Assembly: GCF_036365825.1 (NCBI RefSeq)
Contig: NZ_CP142675.1
Coordinates: 806,001-870,000 of the forward strand
Direction of reading: 5' to 3'
DNA length: 64,000 nt
Source of the DNA: Qipengyuania sp. HL-TH1
GTDB taxonomy: Bacteria; Pseudomonadota; Alphaproteobacteria; Sphingomonadales; Sphingomonadaceae
Every line of letters starts with the position of its first letter. Positions within the stretch are counted from its first letter, which is position 1. Shown here piece after piece: positions 53,299 to 63,035 of the stretch. The notes under the pieces were generated by a model that saw only the letters and a list, made by a program, of their open reading frames with translations, ran no database searches and was not told the DNA's origin. Made by a program: the position numbers and the translations under genes.

Positions 53299-55404
53299 AT
53301 GTTTAAGGCTCGAGTGCAATTTTGGCGGCGTATAGATAGGTTGATCGGATTTGAATCCGACAACGAAATCGCCGCCAAGTTCAGTCGGGAACGCATCAAG
53401 TCGGTGCGCAACACGATCCATATCTATTATCTGACCATCATCGCGCCCTTTATCGGGATCGCGTGGGTGACCTGGGACCAGACCCCCACCCGGATCATGG
53501 CAGGCGTCCTGGTGCTCGCTGTTATCACGCGCTTCCGGCATTGGGTGTTGCCGCTGCCCGCAGGCGCGTCGGAAGACGTCAATCCGGTTGCAGCACGCGT
53601 GACAGGTTTCATGGTCGTGCTGCTGTCCTGCTCGCAGACGCTGTTCTATCTCTTGCTCGCGTTCGGCAGCGTCGCGTTTAACAATGGTAACACGGCGTGG
53701 TTGCAGATTCTCTCGCTCGCGCTGCTGGCGGCCTTGACCCAGGGCGCTGCGCTGACGGGGATTATCTTCGCCTCGCGGGTGATCTTCTTCTGCTTCGTGC
53801 TGCCCTTGGCCGCTGCCGTGCTGTATATCTACGCAGGCAACAACCTGCCGGCTTCGGTCGCGGTCATCGTGCTGACCGTGGTCAGCCTGTATCTCGCCGA
53901 GACGAGCTACAAGATGCAGCTCCGCCTGTTCAAGGCGCAGTTCGATGCCGATGCAGCGCTGGTTGGAATGGAGCGAACCAATCTCGAACTGATCGATGCC
54001 CGGCGCTCTGCCCAGCGCCAGGCCGAGTTCGACAATCTGACCGGTGTCCGCAACCGCCTCGCCTTCATCCACGATGTCGAGGCAAAGCTGGACGGCGGGC
54101 AATGCGGGCTGCTGGCAGTAATCGACCTCGACCGCTTCAAACCGATCAACGACCTCTATGGCCACCATGCCGGCGATGTCGTGCTGCGCCATGTCGCCCG
54201 CCGCCTGCAACGCGTATCGCCGGCGGGAACGATCGTCGGTCGGCTGGGCGGGGACGAATTCGGCATCTTTATCGGCGGATCGTCGTGCCCCGAGGAACTC
54301 GGCGCGCTGGTCGCGACCTGTGACGATGCGCTGGTGCAACTGCGCAAGCCCATGCGCCTGTCGAATGCGCTGGTCAGCGTCGGGGGATGCGCGGGCGCAT
54401 GCGTGCTGGGCGAAGATGCACCCGATGTCGATCGCGCGCTGCGGGATGCGGATGCGGCGTTGTATGTCGCCAAGCGCGAAAATCTCGAGACCACCAAGCT
54501 GTTCGATGGCGCGATCCAGGAAGAAACGGGGCGATTGCACGCCATCGAAGCCGAGCTGATGGAAATTGGCACGATCGAACACATGACGCTCGCGTATCAG
54601 CCGATCCTCAATCTCAAGACGGGTGAACTGACCTCTTTCGAAGCGCTTGCCCGCTGGAATCATCCGACCTTCGGCGAAGTTTCGCCGGCGCTGTTCATTC
54701 CGGCAGCCGAGCGTCTGGGCCGGATCGGCGAAATCACCCTCTCGCTGCTTAGCAAGGCGCTCGATTTTGCAGCCGAATGGGTCCCGCCTTGCCGTCTGTC
54801 GTTTAACCTCAGCGCCGCCCATATTTGCAGCGAGAACGCCGCAGCGGAAATCGTCAATCTGATCAAGCGGAAGAATTTCCCGTCCGACCGCCTGCAGTTC
54901 GAAATCACCGAAACCGCCATGCTGGTGAATTTCGACGTCGCCCGCCGGAATGTCGAACTCCTGCGTAGCGCAGGCTGCCGCATCGCGCTCGATGATTTCG
55001 GTGCCGGCTTTGCATCGCTGGTCTATCTGCGCGAAATCAAGTTCGACAAGGTCAAGATCGATGGCTCGCTGATCCGGGGCGCGCGCGAACCGCAAGGGCG
55101 CGACATGCTCCGCGGCGTTATCAAGATGATCGAGGCGATGAAGCTTGAAAGCATTGCCGAATATATCGCCACCGTCGGCGATCGAGAGACCGCGCTCGAA
55201 CTGGGCGCAGAGTTCGGACAGGGTTTCTATCTCGGGCGCCCGCTCGATGAAGAGGGCGTGCTGGCCTTGCTGGGGCAGTATCGCGAACCCGATGCGCCGA
55301 ACATCCACCGCCTGGCCGACCGGCAGATCGGTGACGTTGACGCGGATGCGGCCGACGATGCCGAAACCCCCTGTCCGTTTTCGGTGAGCGGGTCGCGCCC
55401 GTAG
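53299..55404 (+). CDS. membrane GGDEF-EAL protein (c-di-GMP turnover)
   Basis: The 701-residue protein has about five N-terminal hydrophobic helices (roughly 39-60, 66-84, 103-122, 134-175 and 183-200), followed by GGDEF (motif at 317-321, RLGGDEFGIF) and EAL (motif at 448-450, SFEALARW). Late EAL motifs DDFGAGFASL and YIATVGDRETALELG are present, so both domains may be active. No RxxD inhibitory site precedes GGDEF. The upstream 272-base and downstream 275-base gaps hold no gene. It is the larger of two composite c-di-GMP enzymes in the window. Confidence 0.9.
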   Translation: MFKARVQFWRRIDRLIGFESDNEIAAKFSRERIKSVRNTIHIYYLTIIAPFIGIAWVTWDQTPTRIMAGVLVLAVITRFRHWVLPLPAGASEDVNPVAARVTGFMVVLLSCSQTLFYLLLAFGSVAFNNGNTAWLQILSLALLAALTQGAALTGIIFASRVIFFCFVLPLAAAVLYIYAGNNLPASVAVIVLTVVSLYLAETSYKMQLRLFKAQFDADAALVGMERTNLELIDARRSAQRQAEFDNLTGVRNRLAFIHDVEAKLDGGQCGLLAVIDLDRFKPINDLYGHHAGDVVLRHVARRLQRVSPAGTIVGRLGGDEFGIFIGGSSCPEELGALVATCDDALVQLRKPMRLSNALVSVGGCAGACVLGEDAPDVDRALRDADAALYVAKRENLETTKLFDGAIQEETGRLHAIEAELMEIGTIEHMTLAYQPILNLKTGELTSFEALARWNHPTFGEVSPALFIPAAERLGRIGEITLSLLSKALDFAAEWVPPCRLSFNLSAAHICSENAAAEIVNLIKRKNFPSDRLQFEITETAMLVNFDVARRNVELLRSAGCRIALDDFGAGFASLVYLREIKFDKVKIDGSLIRGAREPQGRDMLRGVIKMIEAMKLESIAEYIATVGDRETALELGAEFGQGFYLGRPLDEEGVLALLGQYREPDAPNIHRLADRQIGDVDADAADDAETPCPFSVSGSRP

Positions 55405-55411
55405 CCGTTCG

Positions 55412-55429
55412 GCTGGCGCAAGCGCCAGC
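55412..55429 (+). terminator. tight hairpin after the GGDEF-EAL gene
   Basis: GCTGGCGC (55412-55419) pairs perfectly with GCGCCAGC (55422-55429) over a 2-base AA loop, 8 bases after the stop. There is no T-run, so any termination would depend on other factors; the structure may mainly stabilise the 3' end. Confidence 0.35.
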
Positions 55430-55787
55430 TACGCCAAGCGCCAACATTCTCCCGCAAAGCGTCGCCGGCTTGTCCAAGCCGGGGTGAGTGCGGTTCTTCG
55501 CGCCTAAGCCAGCACCCCGCAAGTCGCGCTGATGCGCGTCGCGGTCGGCGATGCCGGCATCCTGCACCAATGCATCGCGTCACCAATCAGAACCCCACAC
55601 GATAAACTATGGCATGGGCAGAAATTTGAATGTCAATCAAACTTGAGGTTTTGCGGCGGTCCGCGAGTTTCTCCCCCTGATGGCGGACCGTCTGACCGTA
55701 GATAGTGGTCTTTTTCGCGAAGCCGCTCGACAGGCGCGCGCGATGATGCTCGAACGCCGCCCGACCGCAGCAATCGAGGACCCGCAA

Positions 55788-56264
55788 TTGGCCGAGCTAT
55801 CCCATATCGACGAGCAGGGCCGTGCGCGCATGGTCGATGTCGGCGACAAGCCCGTTACTGGGCGCCGCGCCACGGCAGCGGGCCGGGTGGATTGCGCAGC
55901 CGATACGATTGCGCTGGTGAAGGCGGGCAAGACCCCCAAGGGCAGCGTGATCGCAACTGCGGAACTGGCCGGGGTCATGGCCGCCAAGCGGACGGCGGAC
56001 CTGATCCCGCTGTGCCACCCGCTACCGCTCTCGCAGGTCGAGGTGACGATCGCGTTCGACGATGCGCGGCCCGGCTTCATCGTCGAAGCGGCGGTGCGGA
56101 CCGAAGGACGCACGGGGGTAGAGATGGAAGCGCTCACCGCAGTGTCCATCGCCTGCCTGACGCTGTTCGATATGCTCAAGGCGGTCGACAAGGGCATGAC
56201 CATCGCGGACATCCGCGTCACCGCCAAGGAAGGCGGCCAGTCGGGTGACTGGCAGCGCGCATGA
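55788..56264 (+). CDS. moaC: cyclic pyranopterin monophosphate synthase MoaC
   Basis: MoaC acts in molybdenum-cofactor synthesis, making cyclic pyranopterin monophosphate with MoaA. The sequence [19 protein letters not shown] and [15 protein letters not shown] and [19 protein letters not shown] are diagnostic. Two starts are possible. TTG 55788 gives 158 residues, the usual length, with GAGGA 7 bases upstream; ATG 55680 gives 194 residues but has no ribosome-binding site and an atypical N-terminal extension. TTG is therefore preferred. The stop overlaps the moeA ATG (ATGA). Confidence 0.9.
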   Translation: MAELSHIDEQGRARMVDVGDKPVTGRRATAAGRVDCAADTIALVKAGKTPKGSVIATAELAGVMAAKRTADLIPLCHPLPLSQVEVTIAFDDARPGFIVEAAVRTEGRTGVEMEALTAVSIACLTLFDMLKAVDKGMTIADIRVTAKEGGQSGDWQRA

Positions 56265-57439
56265 TATCTTTCGACGAGGCGATGGCGCTGCTTTCCAAGC
56301 ATATCGCTCCGCTCGAGGCTGAGACGATTGCGCTATCCAAGGCTGCAGGACGGACTCTCGCCGCCGATGTTACTGCCGATATCCCGTCACCGCGCCGGAC
56401 GATTTCCGCCATGGATGGCTATGCGGTAAGGCTGGAGAGTGTCGTCTCCGACGCGCCGATGCGGGTGGTCGGTGAAGCGCGGCCCGGCTGCCCCTATGAC
56501 GGCCCTTTGGCCACCGGGACGGCCGTGCGGATATTCACCGGGGCGCCGCTGCCCGAGGGCGCCGATTGCGTCATCATGCAGGAACATGCCTCGCGCGAGG
56601 GTGAGGATGTGCGTTTCTCCGCCGGGTTCGGCCCGGCCCGCCACATCCGCCAGCAGGGAAGTGATTTCGCGAAAGGCGATATCGTCCTCGAGCAGGGCAC
56701 GCGCTGCGACCCGAAAGCGCTGGTCGCCATTGCGGCGGGAGACAGGTCCGAAACTGCCGTTCATCGCCAACCGAAGGTGGCGCTGCTCGCCACTGGAGAC
56801 GAATTGGCCGAGCCCGGATCGGCGCAGCGCGCGCCTTACGCCATCCCCGACAGCACGAGCTATGCGCTGGCGGCGCTGGTCGAACGCGAGGGCGGGGTGG
56901 TGACCACCCGCGAACGCGGGCTCGACGATTTGCCCGCGCTCGAACGACAGGCGGGCGAATTGCTCGGCAGTGCCGATCTGGTGGTGGTCACCGGCGGCGC
57001 GTCGGTCGGCGAACGTGACTTTGCGAAACCGATGTTCGCGGCGCACGGGCTCGAGCAGCTCTTCGACAAGGTGGCGATCAAGCCGGGCAAGCCGGTGTGG
57101 CTGGGCCGCGCGGGGGAAACGCTGGTGCTGGGCCTGCCGGGCAATCCCACCTCGGCGATGGTGACCGCACGGCTGTTCCTCCAGCCGATCCTCGCGCTGC
57201 TGCAGGGCGCGAGCACTGCGCACCGCTGGCGCAGCATGCCGCTGGCGGGGGGCCTGCCCGCGACCGGCGACCGGGAAACCTTCGCACGGGCCGCCTGGGT
57301 GAGTGAGGGGCTGTGCCCGCTCGGCAATCAGGACAGCGGCGTGCAGGGCGGACTGGCCCGTGCGGACTGGCTTATCCGCTGCCCGCCGGGCCAAGCCGAA
57401 TTGCCGGTAGGGGCGAAGGTGCAGGCGCTGCAGTTCTAA
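56261..57439 (+). CDS. moeA: molybdopterin molybdenumtransferase MoeA
   Basis: MoeA inserts molybdate into adenylated molybdopterin. The 392 residues have the MoeA layout: [13 protein letters not shown], an [18 protein letters not shown] segment, the TGDELAEPG motif, and [13 protein letters not shown] with KPGKPVWLG. It overlaps moaC and shares its transcript. The rest of the moa pathway (moaA, moaD, moaE, mogA) is not nearby. Confidence 0.94.
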   Translation: MISFDEAMALLSKHIAPLEAETIALSKAAGRTLAADVTADIPSPRRTISAMDGYAVRLESVVSDAPMRVVGEARPGCPYDGPLATGTAVRIFTGAPLPEGADCVIMQEHASREGEDVRFSAGFGPARHIRQQGSDFAKGDIVLEQGTRCDPKALVAIAAGDRSETAVHRQPKVALLATGDELAEPGSAQRAPYAIPDSTSYALAALVEREGGVVTTRERGLDDLPALERQAGELLGSADLVVVTGGASVGERDFAKPMFAAHGLEQLFDKVAIKPGKPVWLGRAGETLVLGLPGNPTSAMVTARLFLQPILALLQGASTAHRWRSMPLAGGLPATGDRETFARAAWVSEGLCPLGNQDSGVQGGLARADWLIRCPPGQAELPVGAKVQALQF

Positions 57440-57455
57440 GCCGCGGGTCCAGCGG

Positions 57456-58967
57456 TCAGTCGCGCGACCAGAGCGCCAGTGCCTCACCCTCACCCGAGCG
57501 CGTTATCATCCCGCCGCTTCCCACGGGTTCGCCGCGTCCTTCGGTGAGGAAGGCGATCATATCGCCATCATCGCCGGAAACGCTGGCCAGCGTGCGCGAT
57601 CCCGTGGGCGTGCGGGCCACGATCACGCCCGAGCTTGGCGTGCCGGTGCGGTCGTAATGCACGGTGTAGCTCTCGATCGTCGCGGGACCCGTATAGGTCT
57701 TGTCCAGCGGCGGAACGTCCCCGCGCCGCGCGTCGGCCTCGGCCTGGTAGTCGAAGTCCTGCGGGAAGGCGGCCTGCGTCGGGGCACCCGATACGAGGAT
57801 CGTGTGGTTGTGCGTGGCATAGCCGCCATTGGCGAACAGCAGCCCCTTGTCGCGGGTGCCGCGCAGCTTCTCGACCATCGCGGCGACCGCATGGCTCATG
57901 TAATTGCCGATCGGACCGCCCCCGAAAGTCAATCCGCCGAAAACGGTCGCGGGCCGCTCGAGCGGCAAGCCGAGCACCCGGCGCGCCATTTTCGGCACGC
58001 AGGGAAAGCAGCTGTAAAGCTCGACATGCGCGAGGTCGGCGGTGGTGACACCGTTCAGCGCCATCGTCCGCTCGATCGAGGTGGCGAGGCTGGGGGAGGC
58101 GTCATAGCGATCGCGCGACAGGAAGCTGTCGCTTTCATGCGCCGCCGCGCCGTAGCCGACATAGACCAGCCGGTCCTCCGCAATCCCGCGCCGCCGCGCT
58201 TCGGCCAGCGAAGTTACGATAAACCCGGCGCCCTGGTTGACCGACGAATTGGCGACCTGGAGCTTGGTGTAAGGAAAGGCGATGGGGCGGTTGCTGGCAG
58301 AGGGCGTGACGACATCGTCCGCGCTCACCGGCTTGCGGATCCAGGCGCCTTCGCTCTGCGCTGCGACCTCGCTCATCCCGGCCCAGATCGCGCCGCTTTC
58401 CGCCTGTCCTTCGGAGAGCGATTGCCCGTAAGCGGCGCGTCCGGCGTTTTCATAAAGCGGGTAGACATCGGTCGGCACGACCAGCCCGTATCCTTGCGCA
58501 TAGCCCTTGCGGACACGGTGGCTCGCATCGCGCAGGGCGTTGGGCTTTGCGCCATCCGTGCGCTTCTTCAGCGCTGCCAGCTGGCCCGCAGTGCGCAGAG
58601 CCTCGCCGCCGGTCACTGCGCAAATCTTCGCCTCGCCGCGACCGATGCGATTGGCGGCTTCGTTGAGCAGCAGGATCGGGCTGTCGCCATTGGGCATCGC
58701 GGTCTGCATCCGGTGCGCAGGATCGATCCCCAGTACCTCGGCCAGCTTGCCATCGACAGGGTTGAGCTGCGGCCAGGCCAGTTGCGCCACCACCGCCAGC
58801 GAATCGCATTCGGCAAGCAGGTCGCCGCCCGCATTCGCATCGGCCCGTCGCAGCGCCTCGGCCATCAGGTGGATGGGGTCGAGCCCATCCCCGGGGTTCT
58901 CGGGGCGGTCGTTGACCTGTCCGACACCGACGATGACGGGAATATTCTCGGGATCCTGCTCGGGCAC
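57456..58967 (-). CDS. thiolase-superfamily acetyltransferase (SCP2-thiolase type)
   Basis: The 503-residue protein begins IPVIVGVGQVNDRPEN and continues with AICAVTGGEALRT-like AKICAVTGGEAL, then VNQGAGFIVTSLAEA, VELYSCFPCVPKMA and LTFGGGPIGNYMSHAVA. This is the pattern of the acyl-CoA acetyltransferase/sterol-carrier thiolase group. It is longer than standard thiolase (about 395). Substrate is unknown, probably a beta-ketoacyl-CoA. Start ATG 58967. It is convergent with moeA and stands apart from the c-di-GMP gene on the same strand. Confidence 0.82.
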   Translation of the reverse strand: MPEQDPENIPVIVGVGQVNDRPENPGDGLDPIHLMAEALRRADANAGGDLLAECDSLAVVAQLAWPQLNPVDGKLAEVLGIDPAHRMQTAMPNGDSPILLLNEAANRIGRGEAKICAVTGGEALRTAGQLAALKKRTDGAKPNALRDASHRVRKGYAQGYGLVVPTDVYPLYENAGRAAYGQSLSEGQAESGAIWAGMSEVAAQSEGAWIRKPVSADDVVTPSASNRPIAFPYTKLQVANSSVNQGAGFIVTSLAEARRRGIAEDRLVYVGYGAAAHESDSFLSRDRYDASPSLATSIERTMALNGVTTADLAHVELYSCFPCVPKMARRVLGLPLERPATVFGGLTFGGGPIGNYMSHAVAAMVEKLRGTRDKGLLFANGGYATHNHTILVSGAPTQAAFPQDFDYQAEADARRGDVPPLDKTYTGPATIESYTVHYDRTGTPSSGVIVARTPTGSRTLASVSGDDGDMIAFLTEGRGEPVGSGGMITRSGEGEALALWSRD

Positions 58968-59073
58968 GCATGCTCTCCTCTTGCTGCCCTGCCTAGCAAG
59001 CGGGTTTCATGCTGCAACCGAAACCTGGAGGAGAATTGGGGGCAAGAACCACCTTGCACCCGGCCTGGTGCGA

Positions 59074-60282
59074 TCAGGCAGCGGCCCTGCGCGTCGCTAG
59101 CACGGGACGTGCCGGCCGTGTTGGCGTCTGTTCGAGCGGGGCAAGGGAAACCTTGTTGCGGCCGGTGTTCTTGGCTTCGTAGAGTGCGAGGTCAGACCGG
59201 CGGGCGAGGCTGGACAGCGCTTCGTCCGGGGAAAGCTGGGCCAGGCCGAAGGACGCCGAGACTACCTGCGCGTTGCCGACCGCCTGCGACAGTTCGGTCT
59301 GCACCCGCTGCCGCATTAGTTCGGCCGAACGCGCCGCCTGCTCGATCTCCTGCCCAGCAAGCACGAGCGCGAATTCCTCGCCCCCGAGCCGTGCCACCAG
59401 ATCCCCTTCTCCAGTCGCACTTGAAAGCAACTCGGCGACCGCGATGATCACCTTGTCGCCGACCGGGTGGCCGAAGCGGTCGTTGATCGTCTTGAAGCGG
59501 TCGATATCGACCGTCACCAGCGTCAGGGGCTGGTGACCGTGGATGGCGTTAGCGATCATCTGCTCGCCATGAACCTCGAACCCGCGGCGGTTGCGCAGGC
59601 CCGATAGCGGATCGGTTTCCGAGCGCGCGATCATCTCGATCGTCATGTCGCGCATCATGACCAGCAGCAGTACGAGCGCGAGCGCGATCAGGATGACAGA
59701 ACCCAGGCTTTGTGAAATCGCGGCGTAATCCGATGCGAGGTAGTTCTGTGGCGTGTCGGCACCCCCGATCCGCCAGGCGATAAGCGGCTTGGCCAGATAG
59801 GAGAGCGCAGCCGCCGAGCTGACGAAGACCAGCAAGCGGTCGAGCAGCATGCGGCGCCCGGACCGGATCACGATCAAGGTCATCAGTACCTGCATGGTGA
59901 AATAGGGAAGGTGATAGAGCAGCGTGCGAGCGCCCGTGCCGTAAGGAAGCATCAGCATCACGGGGGCCAGCATTCCGGCAAGGATCCAGACGGCCACTAT
60001 GGGCCTGGTCTGCGGACCAGTGCGATAATACTTCGCTACGCCGACAAGGCCGCAGGTGAGTGCCGCGAGATAGGTAAAGAAGATGCCGGTGATGACCGGC
60101 GTGGGATGTTCGGTCCAACGCATGATGAACTCGAGCATCACATCGACGATACCCAGCGCATAGGCGGCGGCCAACCAACCTGCGCCCCGGGCGACCGGGT
60201 TCGAGCGCGCGACCACCGCAAACGCCACGCCGAACAGCGCGGCGATGAACATGTTGATCCCGAGAATGAACGCCGCCGTCAT
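59074..60282 (-). CDS. membrane diguanylate cyclase (GGDEF)
   Basis: The 402-residue protein has about six N-terminal membrane helices (residues 3-24, 35-54, 63-82, 95-113, 125-141 and 190-210), then a GGDEF domain. The active motif is ARLGGEEF (300-304), the nucleotide-binding TVDIDRFKTINDRFGH precedes it, and the position of the inhibitory RxxD reads GEGD, so the inhibitory Arg is missing. It synthesises c-di-GMP if active. It lies between the thiolase gene and tRNA-Gln. Confidence 0.9.
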   Translation of the reverse strand: MTAAFILGINMFIAALFGVAFAVVARSNPVARGAGWLAAAYALGIVDVMLEFIMRWTEHPTPVITGIFFTYLAALTCGLVGVAKYYRTGPQTRPIVAVWILAGMLAPVMLMLPYGTGARTLLYHLPYFTMQVLMTLIVIRSGRRMLLDRLLVFVSSAAALSYLAKPLIAWRIGGADTPQNYLASDYAAISQSLGSVILIALALVLLLVMMRDMTIEMIARSETDPLSGLRNRRGFEVHGEQMIANAIHGHQPLTLVTVDIDRFKTINDRFGHPVGDKVIIAVAELLSSATGEGDLVARLGGEEFALVLAGQEIEQAARSAELMRQRVQTELSQAVGNAQVVSASFGLAQLSPDEALSSLARRSDLALYEAKNTGRNKVSLAPLEQTPTRPARPVLATRRAAA

Positions 60283-60520
60283 CGGCTGTTCCCTGCCCCC
60301 ATCTACTTCCCGCGCAGGAGCTTAAGGGGTGAGAGTTAAGATGCCCTAACCATACACTTGATTGCGGATGAAGCGCGCGGGCAGTCCGGCGCGCTTGCTC
60401 GCGATCGTCTCGGTAGTTCGGAGTGGTGATCGATATCGCGAAAGCGTATTACCGCAGGGTGCCGGGCGGGTTGGCCCGCAGGCAAACCTTGGCTTTAGTC
60501 GCGTGGATCACTTGGAAAGC

Positions 60521-60595
60521 TGGCTGGGGTGGCAGGGATCGAACCTGCGAATGCCGATACCAAAAACCGGTGCCTTACCACTTGGCTACACCCCA
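60521..60595 (-). tRNA. tRNA-Gln (anticodon TTG)
   Basis: On the minus strand the acceptor TGGGGTG pairs with CACCCCA, followed by G73 and an encoded CCA (60521-60523). The anticodon stem CCGGT/ATCGG encloses loop TTTTGGT with anticodon TTG. The T-arm contains TTCGAAT. No integration repeat was seen. It lies 15 bases beyond the end of the GPH transporter gene on the same strand. Confidence 0.96.
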
Positions 60596-60609
60596 GCGAG
60601 TGAGCGCCC

Positions 60610-62019
60610 CTATAACGCCTCGGGCGCGGAAGGGAAGGGGTTGGAAGGCGAAACGAGTCGACGCTCGGCCAGTTCGGTTTCGACCTGCGCAATGGTCGCG
60701 CGGTCGAGCCGGTAGAAATACATCGCCACACCCGCCGGAACGATCGCGGCGGCGGGGACGAGCGCGAAGGCGAGCTCGATCCCCATGCGCGCCTCGGCAG
60801 ACTGGATCGCGCCCGCTTCGAAGCCGGTCAGCGCCAGCAGGAAGCCCGGCAGCGCCGCACCGAAGGCCACACCCGCCTTGATCGCGAAGATCGAGGCGGA
60901 GATCACCAGGCCGGTCATCTGCCGCCCGCTCGACCATTCGAGATATTCGGCGATATCGGTGAACATCGAATAGGCGAGCACCATCATCATGCCGAAACCC
61001 ACGCCGACGAACAGCTGCACGAAGGTCTGCATCCAGACCGCATCGAACGGCAGCATGTAGAAAACCAGCATGGCGGCGATTTTCAGCCCTCCGGCCACGA
61101 TCAAGAGCACCGGCTTGTCGAACCTACGGGCCAGGTAATTGGCCCCGATAACGCCGATCAGTTGGCCGATGGCGAGCGCCGAATAGAACAGCCCGATCCG
61201 GTCGAGGAAGAAAAACACCGGCGCGCCATCGTCGCCCGCGACATAGCGGAACCAGAACAGCGCGCTGCCCGCACGCGCAGAGAGCGCAACCGGGGCGAGC
61301 AGCGCGGCCACCGCCACGGCGATCCATGCGGGCGTGCGCACCAGAACCTTGAGATCGTCGATAATGCGGCCGTTGGTGGGTGCAGGCGGGATACGCTCGC
61401 GGCTGGCGGCAAAGGCGATCCAGTAGGTCGCGACGCCCAGTCCGGCGAGTACGAACATGGTCAGCATGATGCCGCGCCGCTCGTCGCCCGCGCCCAGTTC
61501 GCGCACCAGCGTCGTCCCGACCACCCCGATCAGGATCACCGCAGCGGCGGAAAACACCATGCGATAGGCGGCGAAGCTCGAACGCTCGTCAGCGCTGGGG
61601 GAAATGACGCCCATCAGCGCCGAATAGGGCACGCTGGCGGCGGTGAAGGCGAGCATGGTCGCGGTATAGGTGACATAGGCCCAGATCAGCATCGAGCCGG
61701 GCGAGAGATCGGGCGCGGCAAAGATCGCCGCCCCGGTCAGGCCGAAGGGGATCGCGCCCCACAACAGGTAGGGGCGGTACCGGCCCCAGCGGCTGCGCGT
61801 GCGATCGGCCAGCGCGCCCATCATCGGGTCGGTCACCGCATCGATCAGCTTGGTCAGGAACAGCATCAGCCCCATGGCTGCAGGCGCCACGCCGCCCAGC
61901 TCGACGAAGAAGAACAGTAGGTAGAGATTGAAGAAGTTGAGATAGAAGGACGACGCGAGATCGCCCATCCCATAGCCGATCTTCTCCAGTCGGCCGACGG
62001 GGCGCACCGGATCACGCAA
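60610..62019 (-). CDS. GPH-family MFS sugar:cation symporter
   Basis: The 469-residue protein has twelve hydrophobic helices and the glycoside-pentoside-hexuronide (MelB-like) signatures: KIGYGMGDLASSFYLNF, LIDAVTDPMMGALADRTRSRWGRYRPYLL and SMFTDIAEYLEWSSG. It probably imports a sugar or glycoside with a cation; the substrate cannot be named. No glycosidase is nearby. The tRNA-Gln gene follows it. Confidence 0.9.
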   Translation of the reverse strand: MRDPVRPVGRLEKIGYGMGDLASSFYLNFFNLYLLFFFVELGGVAPAAMGLMLFLTKLIDAVTDPMMGALADRTRSRWGRYRPYLLWGAIPFGLTGAAIFAAPDLSPGSMLIWAYVTYTATMLAFTAASVPYSALMGVISPSADERSSFAAYRMVFSAAAVILIGVVGTTLVRELGAGDERRGIMLTMFVLAGLGVATYWIAFAASRERIPPAPTNGRIIDDLKVLVRTPAWIAVAVAALLAPVALSARAGSALFWFRYVAGDDGAPVFFFLDRIGLFYSALAIGQLIGVIGANYLARRFDKPVLLIVAGGLKIAAMLVFYMLPFDAVWMQTFVQLFVGVGFGMMMVLAYSMFTDIAEYLEWSSGRQMTGLVISASIFAIKAGVAFGAALPGFLLALTGFEAGAIQSAEARMGIELAFALVPAAAIVPAGVAMYFYRLDRATIAQVETELAERRLVSPSNPFPSAPEAL

Positions 62020-62090
62020 ATCTGTATCCTCCCATACCGCCGCGATGGGACGGCATGGGAGGGGTTAAGTCAAGCCAAACGGGCGGCGGG

Positions 62091-62942
62091 TCAGATTGCC
62101 TTGCCGTCGAAATCGGCTGCCGAGTGGCGTTCGCGCAGCTGCGCGTCTTCATCGCCCCAGGTCTTGTTGACGATCCGGCCGCGGCGCGCCGCAGGACGTT
62201 CGGCGATCTGCTTCACCCAGCGTTCGACATGGGTGTATTCGTGGATCGAGAGGAAGGTGCGCGCCTCGCCGTAAATATTGCCGAGAACGAAGGGCGACAG
62301 CCAGGGCCAGGTGGCCATATCGGCGATCGTGTAGTCCTTGCCGCCGAGGAATTCGCTTTGCGCCAGTCGCTGGTCGGTGACGTCGAACAGGCGCTTGGTT
62401 TCCATCGCATAGCGGTTGATCGGATATTCGAACTTTTCAGGTGCATAGGCATAGAAATGACCGAACCCGCCGCCGATGAAGGGCGCACTGCCGACTTGCC
62501 AGAACAGCCAGCTAAGTACTTCGGCGCGGGTATGATCGGTGGGCAGGAAGGCTCCGAACTTTTCGGCCAGATGCATCAGGATCGCGCCGCTCTCGAAGAT
62601 GCGAACGGGCTCAGGCCCGCTACGGTCGAGCAGGGTCGGGATCTTGGAATTGGGATTGAGGTCGACGAAGCCCGAGCCGAACTGGTCGCCTTCGCCGATA
62701 TTGACCGTCCAGGCATCGTATTCGGCGCCAGCATGTCCCGCCTCGAGCAATTCCTCGAACATCAGCGTTGCCTTAACCCCGTTGGGCGTGGCGAGCGAAT
62801 AAAGCTGGAAGTCATGCTCGCCCACGGGCAGCTCGCGGTCCTCACGCGCACCCGCCGTAGGGCGGTTGATATTGGCGAAGCGGCCGCCGTTTTCGGAATC
62901 GTGGGTCCAAACTTCGGGCGGCGTATAGATGGAATCGGCCAA
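62091..62942 (-). CDS. yghU: glutathione S-transferase family, YghU-type disulfide-bond oxidoreductase
   Basis: The 283-residue protein matches YghU/YfcG proteins, which reduce disulfides using glutathione rather than conjugate it. The N-terminal GST thioredoxin fold has FQLYSLATPNGVKATLMFEEL and VDLNPNSKIPTLLD with SGAILMHLAEKFG, and the long helical C-terminal domain contains YTIADMATWPWLSPF. It has the long N-terminal arm (about 40 residues) characteristic of YghU. It is alone between the GPH gene and the topoisomerase gene. Confidence 0.9.
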   Translation of the reverse strand: MADSIYTPPEVWTHDSENGGRFANINRPTAGAREDRELPVGEHDFQLYSLATPNGVKATLMFEELLEAGHAGAEYDAWTVNIGEGDQFGSGFVDLNPNSKIPTLLDRSGPEPVRIFESGAILMHLAEKFGAFLPTDHTRAEVLSWLFWQVGSAPFIGGGFGHFYAYAPEKFEYPINRYAMETKRLFDVTDQRLAQSEFLGGKDYTIADMATWPWLSPFVLGNIYGEARTFLSIHEYTHVERWVKQIAERPAARRGRIVNKTWGDEDAQLRERHSAADFDGKAI

Positions 62943-63035
62943 GATCGTTCTCCTCAGGCGGATGGGCTAAAACAGCCTTCCATTCGTCGCAAGGTGGGGA
63001 ACCGTGACCGGCGTCCCACGGTTCTTCCCTTCGCC

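Noticed and set aside
53296..55308. 670-codon open frame antisense to the GGDEF-EAL gene
   Set aside because: Shadow of the plus-strand gene, whose GGDEF and EAL motifs are intact.
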